A stretch of 64,000 nucleotides of DNA from Bacillota bacterium. GTDB taxonomy: Bacteria; Bacillota; Clostridia; Acetivibrionales; DSM-27016. Below are positions 1 through 7,722 of the stretch, in pieces. How positions within the stretch are numbered: the stretch's first letter is position 1; every line of letters begins with the position of its first letter. A program made the translations under genes and the position numbers. The DNA lies in the NCBI GenBank assembly GCA_023390115.1, contig JAEWDM010000022.1, positions 1-64,000 on the forward strand, given 5' to 3'. Below the pieces are notes generated by a model that worked only from the letters and a program-made list of their open reading frames with translations, was not told where the DNA came from and did no database searches.

Positions 1-816
1 GCCGGTAGCACCAGTCTCGCCTATTACACCAGTCTCACCTGTAGCTCCGGTTACGCCAGTAGTGCCCGTAGAGCCGGTAACTCCAGTTGCACCCGTTTCG
101 CCTGTGGTACCAGTAGAGCCAGTAACACCAGTGGCCCCCGTTTCACCTGTAGCGCCAGTGGCACCTGTAGCCCCAGTTTCGCCGGTAGATCCAGTCTCAC
201 CTGTAGCCCCAGTTTCACCGGCAGAACCAGTAGCACCGGTGGCTCCCGTAGCGCCGGTCTCACCAGTAGCACCTGTAGCCCCAGTTATACCCGTAGCACC
301 AGTAGCACCCGTAGATCCAGTAGTGCCGGTAGCCCCGGAAGCTACCTGAACTTCCAGAAAGGATACATCATCTACAACAATATCGGCACTGCCCGTTTGG
401 CCTTGCTTACTTATAAAGACATATGCCTGAGTTGCTCCTAAGGGTGCCGGAGCAGTAGTTTGGTAAACTTCAATCCAATCCCTTTCATTGGCCTGAGGCA
501 AAAAATTTGGAGGAATATTTAAAGAAATTCCCAGCCCTATGTAGTTTAAAGATGAATCATAGTATAGTATGATTAAGGATACTGCGGTACTTGGATTTGT
601 TCCAACTTTAGCCAGGGAGATAAAAAATTCATAGCTGGCTCCCGGATTGACAGGAACATATTGATCAATATACGAGGATGACGGATTTGGTAACAGCAGT
701 GCGGCAAGATTACCGGAGTGACTATACTGCGTTGTTACTCCCGCACTTTGGAAGCCCCAAGGTGAGAGCGTACCCGTCTCGAAGCTTCCATTGATAATCA
801 GGTTGTTGAAAGACAT
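1..816 (-). CDS. Collagen-like Gly-X-Thr repeat surface protein (3' end cut by window)
   Basis: The reading frame opens at an ATG (814-816) behind an AGAGGT ribosome site and stays open to the window edge, so the C-terminus is missing. Residues 1 to about 157 look like a beta-sandwich carbohydrate-binding-type domain: they begin NLIINGSFETG and end VDDVSFLEVQ. From about residue 159 there are some 38 uninterrupted Gly-X-Thr triplets (GAT, GET, GST, GVT, GTT), a bacterial collagen-like region. There is no signal peptide, as in exosporium proteins of the BclA type that are delivered from the mother cell. Threonine at nearly every Y position offers dense O-glycosylation sites, and the next 23 kb is full of glycan genes. 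The repeated DNA also leaves long false frames in other registers. A spore-surface role is inferred. Confidence 0.85.
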   Translation of the reverse strand, partial: MSFNNLIINGSFETGTLSPWGFQSAGVTTQYSHSGNLAALLLPNPSSSYIDQYVPVNPGASYEFFISLAKVGTNPSTAVSLIILYYDSSLNYIGLGISLNIPPNFLPQANERDWIEVYQTTAPAPLGATQAYVFISKQGQTGSADIVVDDVSFLEVQVASGATGTTGSTGATGATGITGATGATGETGATGATGATGSAGETGATGETGSTGETGATGATGATGETGATGVTGSTGTTGETGATGVTGSTGTTGVTGATGETGVIGETGATG

Positions 817-888
817 ATCTATTTACCTCTTAAAATATATGGCAGGTGTAAAATTTGTGTATAAGCCTGCAAAAAACCATTATATGAG

Positions 889-916
889 CAATATATGATA
901 TATAGTAGAAAATAGT
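889..916 (-). promoter_or_regulatory. Possible sigma-K-like promoter of the collagen-like gene
   Basis: On the minus strand an AC dinucleotide is followed 17 nt later by CATATATTG, about 73 nt before the start codon. This resembles the Bacillus sigma-K pattern (AC, 16-17 nt, CATAnnnTA) with one mismatch at the last base. The region is AT-rich, so a chance match is possible. Confidence 0.3.
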
Positions 917-929
917 TCGCTTATACTAA

Positions 930-1751
930 CTACATATAGCTCTTAAGAAGCTTAAAAAAGCCTTGCTCTATGCTTTTTATGTGTATACTGCCCTCCCTCC
1001 TGAAAGTGCTTTCGTCTGCCGTGTGAAATTCAGCTTTCTTTAAAAGCTGTGCCATTTCCTTTACAGCTTCATATGGTACCATTTCATCATTTTTAGCATG
1101 CCAGAGTACCACCGGCTGCTCTATGGATGTGATTTCAAAGCCCCACGGGACGATTTGAAGCTTGCTTTCCCGAGCCATGCCTAAATAGTTATTTGTGCAT
1201 GCATCCTTTATTGTATTTATAAGATAGGGCTCCGCGCCGGCTTCCATATTTTTTGCGAAGGCTTTCATCTGCTTGGAATAATACTCCTGAATATTAGAAA
1301 GAGGCAGCGATAAAAAATTGTTATACGCGGCTTTGCTTTCGGGGGAGTAATGATTTAATATACTTTCCAGATAAACTGCAGGGACTCCGCCCAAATTCCA
1401 TACCCTTGAAATAATTCCCGGAAATCCGTATGCGGCGGCATAAGCATATGGAGCACCTGCGGAGCATCCTATAACATCGGCAGACTTAATGCTCATTTGC
1501 TCTATAGCTTGTGCAAAGACGGCAATCCAGTCTGATACGCTGTTGATTTCCATGGGAGATGAATCTCCATATCCCGGACGCTCAAATGCAATACATCGAA
1601 CTCCGGCGTTTTTGATTGCTTCTATCCACTCGCCACCAAGCCAGGAACTTCCCGCAAGGCCGTGTAAAAGCACCAATGTATGCTTTCCATCTCCATATAT
1701 CTGATAAGCCAGCTTGTTCCCATCCTTTAAAGCAATAAATTCCTTGCCCAT
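930..1751 (-). CDS. Alpha/beta hydrolase
   Basis: This 273-residue protein has the layout of a soluble alpha/beta-hydrolase-fold enzyme. An oxyanion-hole HG motif lies in LLHGLAG (about residues 29-35), the nucleophile elbow is GCSAG (about 95-99), an acidic residue sits near KNDEMVP, and a candidate catalytic His lies near the C-terminus (SIHIKS). The family includes esterases, lipases and C-C hydrolases; the substrate cannot be told from sequence. There is no signal peptide. The start ATG has a GGAGG site 9 nt upstream. A consensus-like promoter with a near-palindromic site just downstream precedes it, so it is probably a single-gene unit. Confidence 0.85.
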   Translation of the reverse strand: MGKEFIALKDGNKLAYQIYGDGKHTLVLLHGLAGSSWLGGEWIEAIKNAGVRCIAFERPGYGDSSPMEINSVSDWIAVFAQAIEQMSIKSADVIGCSAGAPYAYAAAYGFPGIISRVWNLGGVPAVYLESILNHYSPESKAAYNNFLSLPLSNIQEYYSKQMKAFAKNMEAGAEPYLINTIKDACTNNYLGMARESKLQIVPWGFEITSIEQPVVLWHAKNDEMVPYEAVKEMAQLLKKAEFHTADESTFRREGSIHIKSIEQGFFKLLKSYM

Positions 1752-1779
1752 ATTAATGCGCCTCCTTAATTTTTAATAA

Positions 1780-1795
1780 GTTAGTATATTCTAAC
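1780..1795. promoter_or_regulatory. Candidate operator (16-bp near-palindrome)
   Basis: GTTAGTATATTCTAAC is self-complementary except for one central pair. It lies 6 nt downstream of the -10 element of the hydrolase promoter, at the expected transcription start, which is where a repressor would block transcription. No regulator gene is adjacent. Confidence 0.35.
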
Positions 1796-1801
1796 AAGCT
1801 T

Positions 1802-1830
1802 ATTATAACATGTATGCCCGCAGCGTTCAA
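1802..1830 (-). promoter_or_regulatory. Sigma-A promoter for the alpha/beta hydrolase
   Basis: Read on the minus strand: -35 TTGAAC, a 17-nt spacer, and a perfect -10 TATAAT. It lies about 50 nt upstream of the hydrolase start. Confidence 0.6.
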
Positions 1831-1918
1831 ATATTTCACCTGGAATGTCTAAGGTACTGAAGGATTTATCACGAAAAAGCAAAAAGGCAATTTTAAACCA
1901 TTCTTGGGGCGAGGTATC

Positions 1919-1947
1919 TTTACAAAAGTACTAAAAGGTGGGATAAT
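1919..1947 (+). promoter_or_regulatory. Sigma-A-like promoter for the larA homologue
   Basis: TTTACA, 17 nt, then GATAAT: each hexamer matches consensus at five of six positions. It lies about 115 nt upstream of the larA start. Apart from these divergent promoters and the near-palindrome, the 311-bp gap 1752-2062 shows nothing I can name. Confidence 0.5.
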
Positions 1948-2062
1948 ACGTTCTGATGATAAAATAAATAGGCTGCAATAATTTTATATATATTTGTGGT
2001 GAAGCAGGAGTGCTCAAATTTTAAGACCTGAAGGGTCGGGATTTAAATGGGGGGGGCTAGCT

Positions 2063-3313
2063 ATGGATTTTGAGCTTGGTTTCGGAAAAGCAAAGGCTCA
2101 CTTTAGTGTTAAAGAGGAAAACGTAATCGGTGTGCTTGAGCCTAACGCAGTTAGTGTCGGCAGCACCGGAGAGGAAGAGGTAAAGCGGGCTTTGCACAAC
2201 CCTACAGGAACTGAAAGGCTCAAATGCATTGTAAATAGAGGAGAGAAGGTTGTTATAGTAACAAGCGATATAACCAGGCCTATGCCCAGCAGGCTTGTTA
2301 TTCCGGGAATAATTGAGGAGCTGAGGGAGGCAAATGTAGAGCTTGAGGATATTACTGTTGTATTTGCGCTGGGGAGCCACCGCAGACACACGGAAGAGGA
2401 AAAGAAGTATCTTGTTGGTGAGTCGGTATATTCCTCAGTAAGATGCATAGACAGCGATATGAACGACTTTGTACATATGGGAGCAACATCAAACGGTACT
2501 CCGGTGGATATATTCAGGGCTGTGGCAGAGGCGGACAGGAGAATATGCATCGGTAATATAGAATATCATTATTTTGCCGGATACAGCGGAGGAGCTAAAG
2601 CCATAATGCCTGGAGTCTCTACGAGAGCAGCCATACAGGCCAATCACAGCAAGATGGTTATGGAGGAAGCAAAAGCCGGAGAAATAGTTAAGAATCCTGT
2701 AAGAAAAGATATTGATGAGGTTGCAGACTTTGTGCCCATTGACTTTATATTGAATGTTGTACTGGATGAGCATAAGAATATTATAAAGGCTGTTGCAGGG
2801 CATTATATAAAAGCGCACCGTGAGGGGTGTGACTTTCTGGATAAGCTTTATAAGGTTAAAATAGATGAAAGGGCGGATATTGTTGTAGTTTCCGCAGGAG
2901 GATATCCTAAGGACATAAATCTATACCAGGCGCAAAAAGCATTGGATAATGCAAAGCATGCTGTCCGCGACGGAGGTGTAATTATACTCGTCGCCAGTTG
3001 TAAGGAGGGGTATGGAGAAGAGGTTTTTGAGCACTGGATCAGACGCTCCTCCGCACCTTGCGAGCTTACGGACGAGATACAGAGGAACTTTGAGCTCGGG
3101 GGCCATAAGGCCGCCGCTATAGCAATGGTCTTGAATAAATGCAGTATTTATATGGTTTCGGATCTGGATGAGCAATTGATCCGGAAAATATATATGAAGC
3201 CTTACAGTGAGCTTCAGGAAGCCTTTAATGATGCTGTAGGCGAACTGGGAGAGGACAGCAGGGTAATAGTTATGCCTTATGGCGGCTCCACGCTGCCAGA
3301 TGCGGCAAAATAA
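2063..3313 (+). CDS. larA: LarA family nickel-dependent lactate racemase (or related 2-hydroxyacid racemase/epimerase)
   Basis: The 416-residue length fits the LarA family (about 420). These enzymes use a nickel-pincer nucleotide (NPN) cofactor bound covalently to a lysine and interconvert D- and L-2-hydroxy acids by hydride transfer. The motifs GSHRRHTEEE (catalytic His region, about residue 107) and EYHYFAGYSGGAKAIMPG (His plus the cofactor lysine, about residues 171-188) are intact. The ATG follows a run of eight G residues that serves as the ribosome site. No larB, larC or larE cofactor genes are adjacent, so NPN would have to be made from elsewhere. Several LarA homologues act on substrates other than lactate, so the exact substrate is open. 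Confidence 0.85.
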   Translation: MDFELGFGKAKAHFSVKEENVIGVLEPNAVSVGSTGEEEVKRALHNPTGTERLKCIVNRGEKVVIVTSDITRPMPSRLVIPGIIEELREANVELEDITVVFALGSHRRHTEEEKKYLVGESVYSSVRCIDSDMNDFVHMGATSNGTPVDIFRAVAEADRRICIGNIEYHYFAGYSGGAKAIMPGVSTRAAIQANHSKMVMEEAKAGEIVKNPVRKDIDEVADFVPIDFILNVVLDEHKNIIKAVAGHYIKAHREGCDFLDKLYKVKIDERADIVVVSAGGYPKDINLYQAQKALDNAKHAVRDGGVIILVASCKEGYGEEVFEHWIRRSSAPCELTDEIQRNFELGGHKAAAIAMVLNKCSIYMVSDLDEQLIRKIYMKPYSELQEAFNDAVGELGEDSRVIVMPYGGSTLPDAAK

Positions 3314-3342
3314 AAAATAGGGGTGGCAGGGATAATGAATGA

Positions 3343-3391
3343 CAGTGGGCACAGGCTTCTTTGCGGCAAATACCAAAACCCGTGCTCACTG
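3343..3391. terminator. Possible hairpin between convergent genes
   Basis: CAGTGGGCAC (3343-3352) pairs with GTGCTCACTG (3382-3391) through 10 pairs, one of them G-U, around a 29-nt loop. It lies between the convergent larA homologue and the epimerase. There is no clear T tract. Confidence 0.3.
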
Positions 3392-3417
3392 CCATAAAGG
3401 AATTCTGTTATAAGGAG

Positions 3418-4320
3418 CTAGATTTCACATTCTGCCCTGAATGTTCTTTTTAGTCCCTCATATAGTCCAACCATTCCGGTTTTTAAAAGAATGTTTTCAT
3501 CCCTGCAGCATATATCCATTACCTCACGCTTTCTGTAAGGATGCCTTCCAAACTCTATATTCAATTTTTTTCCCAGGGCATTTTCGAATATTGCTGCCAC
3601 CTCCCGCAGAGTGTATATCTCCCTTGGAGCTGCTATAAAGCTTTTTTTGGTTCCCGGAGGCATTTTTTCGGCGTATTCGGCGGCAAGCACAAACGCCTTT
3701 ACCACATCATCAATATATACAAGCCCCATTTGCTGTTCTCCCGGAGACATATCAAGCCTTTTATTGCTTTGTGCCGCCCTTTTTAAAGAGGATATAAGCT
3801 TTGGCCTTGGGTCAAACGGCCCGTAAGTATCTATAAGCTTCAGAGTGACAAAGCTTACGCCAAACGCGGATATATAGTAGTCTGCGATGGTTTCAAAGGC
3901 CTGCTTGGTGGCTGCGTAAAGATCCGAAGGACAATACTCGTAAGTATCGTAGTTCTGCCAGTGGGTGCCGGTGTTTATAAAGCATTTAACCCCTTCAGCC
4001 GCCGCTGCTTCCAGAAGCTGTGCGCCAAGCAGAATATTGCTTTCAATAAGCGCTTTGATTTCATGAGGCTTATGCTCTGCCTTAAAGAACGCCGCAAGAT
4101 GAAAAATTGTATCAGGCCGGACGGAATGGACAATCTCTATTATTTCGGAGGCGTCGCCCCCGTATCTATGTATATTTATTTTATCCTTCAGGTCACTTAT
4201 TAATAAAAGCTGCGTGGAAGGCCGCAGGATGACATGTACATCTACTCCCGCACCGCAGAGGTGCCTTGCAAGGTTTGAGCCTATATATCCTCCGGCTCCT
4301 GTAATAATAACTCTTCTAAT
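3418..4320 (-). CDS. NAD-dependent sugar epimerase/dehydratase (SDR) with an apparent ATT start
   Basis: Residues 1-20 carry the Rossmann motif TGAGGYIG, and YAATK gives the SDR YxxxK catalytic pair, so this is an extended-SDR nucleotide-sugar epimerase, dehydratase or reductase of about 300 residues. The only canonical start codon is internal (3750) and would remove the cofactor-binding half. The natural N-terminus (xRRVIITGAGGYIG) begins at an ATT codon (4318-4320), nine nt after AGGAG, with an in-frame TAA two codons upstream. Either AUU is the true start or an ATG has mutated. It is the last gene of the minus-strand glycan operon and probably finishes a CDP- or dTDP-sugar made by the upstream enzymes. 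Confidence 0.8.
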   Translation of the reverse strand: MRRVIITGAGGYIGSNLARHLCGAGVDVHVILRPSTQLLLISDLKDKINIHRYGGDASEIIEIVHSVRPDTIFHLAAFFKAEHKPHEIKALIESNILLGAQLLEAAAAEGVKCFINTGTHWQNYDTYEYCPSDLYAATKQAFETIADYYISAFGVSFVTLKLIDTYGPFDPRPKLISSLKRAAQSNKRLDMSPGEQQMGLVYIDDVVKAFVLAAEYAEKMPPGTKKSFIAAPREIYTLREVAAIFENALGKKLNIEFGRHPYRKREVMDICCRDENILLKTGMVGLYEGLKRTFRAECEI

Positions 4321-4372
4321 CTCTTATCACTCCTTTATTGCTTTTATGCCGTATAAAGGCTTTCCGGAAGCT

Positions 4373-5107
4373 TTATTTTACCCTTTTGAGATACCCGTCT
4401 ACGGCTGCAGTCAATATGATTTTATCCTGAATGCTTTTGTCAACACAAAAGCTGTCATTTTCTTTCAGAAACTCCTGCACTGCCGTCCATGGGCTGCTGC
4501 CTGATCCCCAGGGGCGGTCGGAATTTAATTCGGAGGGCAGGAACTCGACTATCGTGTCAAAAACTACAATATATGATCCCTCGGTTACAAACTGTGAATA
4601 TATCTGGAGCTCTCTTAGAACATGATCGTGGGTGTGGCAGGAATCAAGAAATACCATTATGCTTTTTTTATTTTTTGCATACTCCTTAACCTGATTTACA
4701 ATATCGCTTTCGATTGAAGAGCCCTCCAGCATTGTAATTCTTTTAGTCATCGGATGCTTTTCTATTTCAATCCTGTTATGCTTTCTTATGTCGATGTCTA
4801 TGCCTATGACATGCCTGTCTCCGCCCAGAATTTCCAGCATTGATGCAGAGAATATAATGCTTCCGCCATGGGCAATTCCCGTTTCAATTATCAGATCGGG
4901 GCCTACCTCCCATATAAGCTCCTGAAGGGCGACAATATCTGTGGGTATTTGAATAATGGGCCTTCCAAGCCACTTGAAATTCCTTACATAGTTGTAGCGG
5001 GAGGATGCCAGCAGCCAGTCGGACGACAGCTTAGCCAGGTGAGGATCTTTACGCATTTCTTCTATTGCCTGCTGCCTCTCGTTGTTAAATTCCTTTATAG
5101 GGTCCAT
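4373..5107 (-). CDS. CmcI-type (cephalosporin hydroxylase family) SAM-dependent methyltransferase
   Basis: This 244-residue protein has the CmcI/rhamnosyl O-methyltransferase fold. A SAM-binding loop lies in IIETGIAHGGS (about residues 73-83), the acidic strand GIDIDIRKHN follows, and LDSCHTHDHV is a conserved His/Asp segment typical of the family. Despite the family name, most bacterial members in polysaccharide loci are thought to be sugar O-methyltransferases. It lies between a glycosyltransferase (33 nt away) and the SDR epimerase, which suggests it methylates a hydroxyl of the surface sugar. The actual acceptor is not shown by the sequence. Confidence 0.8.
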   Translation of the reverse strand: MDPIKEFNNERQQAIEEMRKDPHLAKLSSDWLLASSRYNYVRNFKWLGRPIIQIPTDIVALQELIWEVGPDLIIETGIAHGGSIIFSASMLEILGGDRHVIGIDIDIRKHNRIEIEKHPMTKRITMLEGSSIESDIVNQVKEYAKNKKSIMVFLDSCHTHDHVLRELQIYSQFVTEGSYIVVFDTIVEFLPSELNSDRPWGSGSSPWTAVQEFLKENDSFCVDKSIQDKIILTAAVDGYLKRVK

Positions 5108-5140
5108 AGTTTACAAGCCTCCTTTATTTATATTAATTGA

Positions 5141-6601
5141 CTATAGCTCCCGCTCTATGAGGCTATGCAGCACCATACAGAGCGGGGATGCCTTTAGAAG
5201 ATATTTGTTTGCGGTATCATAAGAGGAATTTTGTATTGCGTTTATAACATTTATGACATAGTCCTTTAAAAGCATTGCGGAGCTCTTTATCTCTTTATTT
5301 TTTAAGCTATCAAATTCTTTGTTGAAGAGCTGGCAAAGCCTGCAAAGCGTTTTGACTGTACTGTATAGCGATTCTGTGCTTTTGCAGCTTAAGCTGTCAG
5401 GACTCATGGATAACAACCCTTCCTTAACTGAATTGCTCATATCAAGTATGCTTACCGGAGGCTGCGTTAATTCCGGCAAAAGGGGGTGGCAGGTGCATTT
5501 ATCCTCCGCCATTCCATTTAAGTGAAATAATATGTCCAGCTTATTAATTATATATTTCCACGGCAGTTCGTATCTTGCAAAGGAGTATATTCCGCCCGAC
5601 ACATCTCTTATTCTTTCTTCATCGGGGCATACATTTTCAAACGCATGGGCAAGGGCGTTGTGATCGCCTATAGGCACAACCGTACCGTATCTCCCGTTGT
5701 CGGTAACATCATATGCCCCGTCTACATCTGTTGTAATTATATAGCAGCCGTTTTTTGCAGCCTCGGCGAATACATGCGCATATGCTTCCGAAGACGAGCT
5801 CATACAGAAAATCTTTGCCCTGCGGTATTCCTCCTCAAGAGCGTCCCGATCATATATAGGGCCTGCAAATTCTATATATGAAAACCTGGGATGCTCCTGA
5901 AAGATTTTTAATTCAGGCAAAAACTCATCCGCTATGCCTCCCACAAGCTTCAGCTTCCAACCCGGCAAATCCGCGCTCAAAAACGCTTTTATCATAATCG
6001 CGGTTTGCTTGGTATATGAGCCCAGGCGCCCTACGGTAAGTATTGTGTTTTCTTTTTCACCGTAGCGTAAGGGCCTGGGATCGGAGCTTTCATAGAACCC
6101 GTTTGGTATAAGCTCAACATTAAAAGGAATAACCCTGTTTAAGTGGCTGTGCAGGTTTGAGGATTCGACGGTTATCAAGTCGCATAAATCCAGCAATGCA
6201 TGAAACCGCGGGGAAGAGTCGAGCCTTGAAAGCCAGAATCTGTTCATATCCAGCTTTAAGTAAGCTTTGCCGCAGGGGTTGTTTTTTTTATACGCCGATA
6301 CTATTTCATGGTAGCAGTCGTACGGGCCGAATATATAAATAATATCAAAATCCCTTGCGTTTTTTTCAATAAATACATGTATATCCGCATTGAACAGTCC
6401 TGTATAATTTATACACTCAAATTTGCATTCGGGAAAATGGCTGTGAAGAATGCTTTCATTCAGGGAATATGCGGCAATGGTTGAGGTATAGCCATAATAC
6501 TTTTGCAGAAGGCACGGAATAATGCATACATCCTTCAGAATTTGTGCATCCGAGATGCCGTAGTTAATGTCGGGGGCGGCGAATAAAATCCGTTTGCTCA
6601 T
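5141..6601 (-). CDS. Family 4-like glycosyltransferase (GT-B fold) with C-terminal helical extension
   Basis: The 486-residue protein has a divergent N-terminal acceptor half and a recognisable GT4 donor half. ELIPNGF, ILTVGRLGSYTKQ and the FCMSSSSEAYAHVFAEA segment (about residues 270-286), with the E-x7-E type arrangement, are the nucleotide-sugar site. After about residue 360 there is a 120-residue extension with no recognisable domain, apparently helical. There is no membrane segment. It would add one sugar from a nucleotide donor to the glycan or directly to protein. It is in the minus-strand operon, 29 nt from the first radical SAM gene. Donor and linkage cannot be assigned. Confidence 0.8.
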   Translation of the reverse strand: MSKRILFAAPDINYGISDAQILKDVCIIPCLLQKYYGYTSTIAAYSLNESILHSHFPECKFECINYTGLFNADIHVFIEKNARDFDIIYIFGPYDCYHEIVSAYKKNNPCGKAYLKLDMNRFWLSRLDSSPRFHALLDLCDLITVESSNLHSHLNRVIPFNVELIPNGFYESSDPRPLRYGEKENTILTVGRLGSYTKQTAIMIKAFLSADLPGWKLKLVGGIADEFLPELKIFQEHPRFSYIEFAGPIYDRDALEEEYRRAKIFCMSSSSEAYAHVFAEAAKNGCYIITTDVDGAYDVTDNGRYGTVVPIGDHNALAHAFENVCPDEERIRDVSGGIYSFARYELPWKYIINKLDILFHLNGMAEDKCTCHPLLPELTQPPVSILDMSNSVKEGLLSMSPDSLSCKSTESLYSTVKTLCRLCQLFNKEFDSLKNKEIKSSAMLLKDYVINVINAIQNSSYDTANKYLLKASPLCMVLHSLIEREL

Positions 6602-6630
6602 ATGGCTTGCATCACCTTCCTATATACTTT

Positions 6631-7644
6631 TCAATAAAGGCTTTTTAGACGGCTTAGGTAGGGGTCAAGTATGTCCTCGGGGAAAAGTCCGTATTTATAC
6701 AGAGAACAGCTTTTGCAAATACTTCCGCAAGCTTCTACACCGTCTAAGAGTGTCCTTCGGAACGATAAAAATTCCTTTCCGTTCCAGATTTGCGGAAGCT
6801 CTTCATTCAGTGCGTTTCCAAGCACCCTTGGATAGACCGTAGAGCAGCAGGGCACAACGCAGCCGTCAGGATTTATCTGCATCATGTAAAAGGGCTGAGG
6901 GCATATATTGGTTTCCATAATGCAGTTTCCGCTTTGAGTGGTTTTGAAGTCATTTCCTTCCGAGAGCTTTTGATAATCTATATTGCTTACCGTTGGGGTA
7001 AGGTGCTCTATTGAAATTGTATCGCAAATCGGTGTGAACATTTCCAAAAACTTTTTTCCCTCGGCCTTGTCCGAGAGCGCACAGTCTATTATTTTTATAT
7101 ATACCTTTGTTTTTCCCCTGTTTCTATAAAAGAACATAAGGTTTTCCATAAATGAATCAAGGTCTATATCCACTCCTGATATGCTTTTATATTTCTCTGC
7201 CGAAATACCCTGTATTGAAACCCTCAGCTTGTCAAGGCCCGACTCAGCCAATGAAATGGAAAGCCGGTGAGTCAGCAGCGCCCCGTTTGTTACTATGTCT
7301 ATGCTGTCCGCTATTTGCCTTGACTTTGCATAGCTTATCATCTCTGAGATATCCTTGTGAAGAAGAGGTTCTCCTATACCGGCAAATCTCAGCATTTTCA
7401 GAGGCCTATCAAACAGGAGCATTTGGTCTATGCATTTTTTATACAGTGCCATATCCATAAAGAGCTTAGAGGATATATGCCCGTGCTGTGCCCTCGGCAG
7501 GGCATGGAGGCAGTAGCCGCATTTGAAATTGCAGCCGTATACCGGGAATATCTGTATTAAAAACGGAGTTGACAGGGGAAGGGCTTCTCCCAGCACGGTG
7601 CGTTTCCCTCCCGGAGTGCTCCCTGTAATAAACTTGTTATTCAT
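6631..7644 (-). CDS. Radical SAM/SPASM protein, tandem paralogue 1
   Basis: The 337-residue protein begins its radical SAM domain with CNFKCGYC, the CxxxCxxC motif that holds the SAM-cleaving [4Fe-4S] cluster. The C-terminal third has a SPASM-type cysteine set (CPQPFYMMQINPDG, then PCC, then C-x3-C-x2-C near GSICKSC) for an auxiliary cluster. I place the start at the internal ATG 7642-7644 because AAGGGTGG lies just upstream; a longer frame from 7698 exists. SPASM proteins modify peptides or act as dehydrogenases and epimerases on sugars or cyclitols. In this operon a glycan substrate or a surface-protein side chain is possible; the reaction is unknown. Confidence 0.85.
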   Translation of the reverse strand: MNNKFITGSTPGGKRTVLGEALPLSTPFLIQIFPVYGCNFKCGYCLHALPRAQHGHISSKLFMDMALYKKCIDQMLLFDRPLKMLRFAGIGEPLLHKDISEMISYAKSRQIADSIDIVTNGALLTHRLSISLAESGLDKLRVSIQGISAEKYKSISGVDIDLDSFMENLMFFYRNRGKTKVYIKIIDCALSDKAEGKKFLEMFTPICDTISIEHLTPTVSNIDYQKLSEGNDFKTTQSGNCIMETNICPQPFYMMQINPDGCVVPCCSTVYPRVLGNALNEELPQIWNGKEFLSFRRTLLDGVEACGSICKSCSLYKYGLFPEDILDPYLSRLKSLY

Positions 7645-7722
7645 AGACAAACCACCCTTCGTTTGATAAGGTAAAATTTCAGTAAAAAGTAACGGCATCC
7701 CTTGAAATACAGCTCTGGGGCT

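Noticed and set aside
51..349. Open frames rich in Pro-Val and Leu-Ala in the first 350 bases on both strands
   Set aside because: They are other registers of the Gly-X-Thr repeat DNA. The real frame is minus, from 816, and continues off the window.
3418..3750. A 110-residue gene starting at ATG 3750
   Set aside because: The frame continues upstream without a stop to 4320 and encodes the NAD-binding half of the same epimerase, so the short version is an artefact of start-codon rules.
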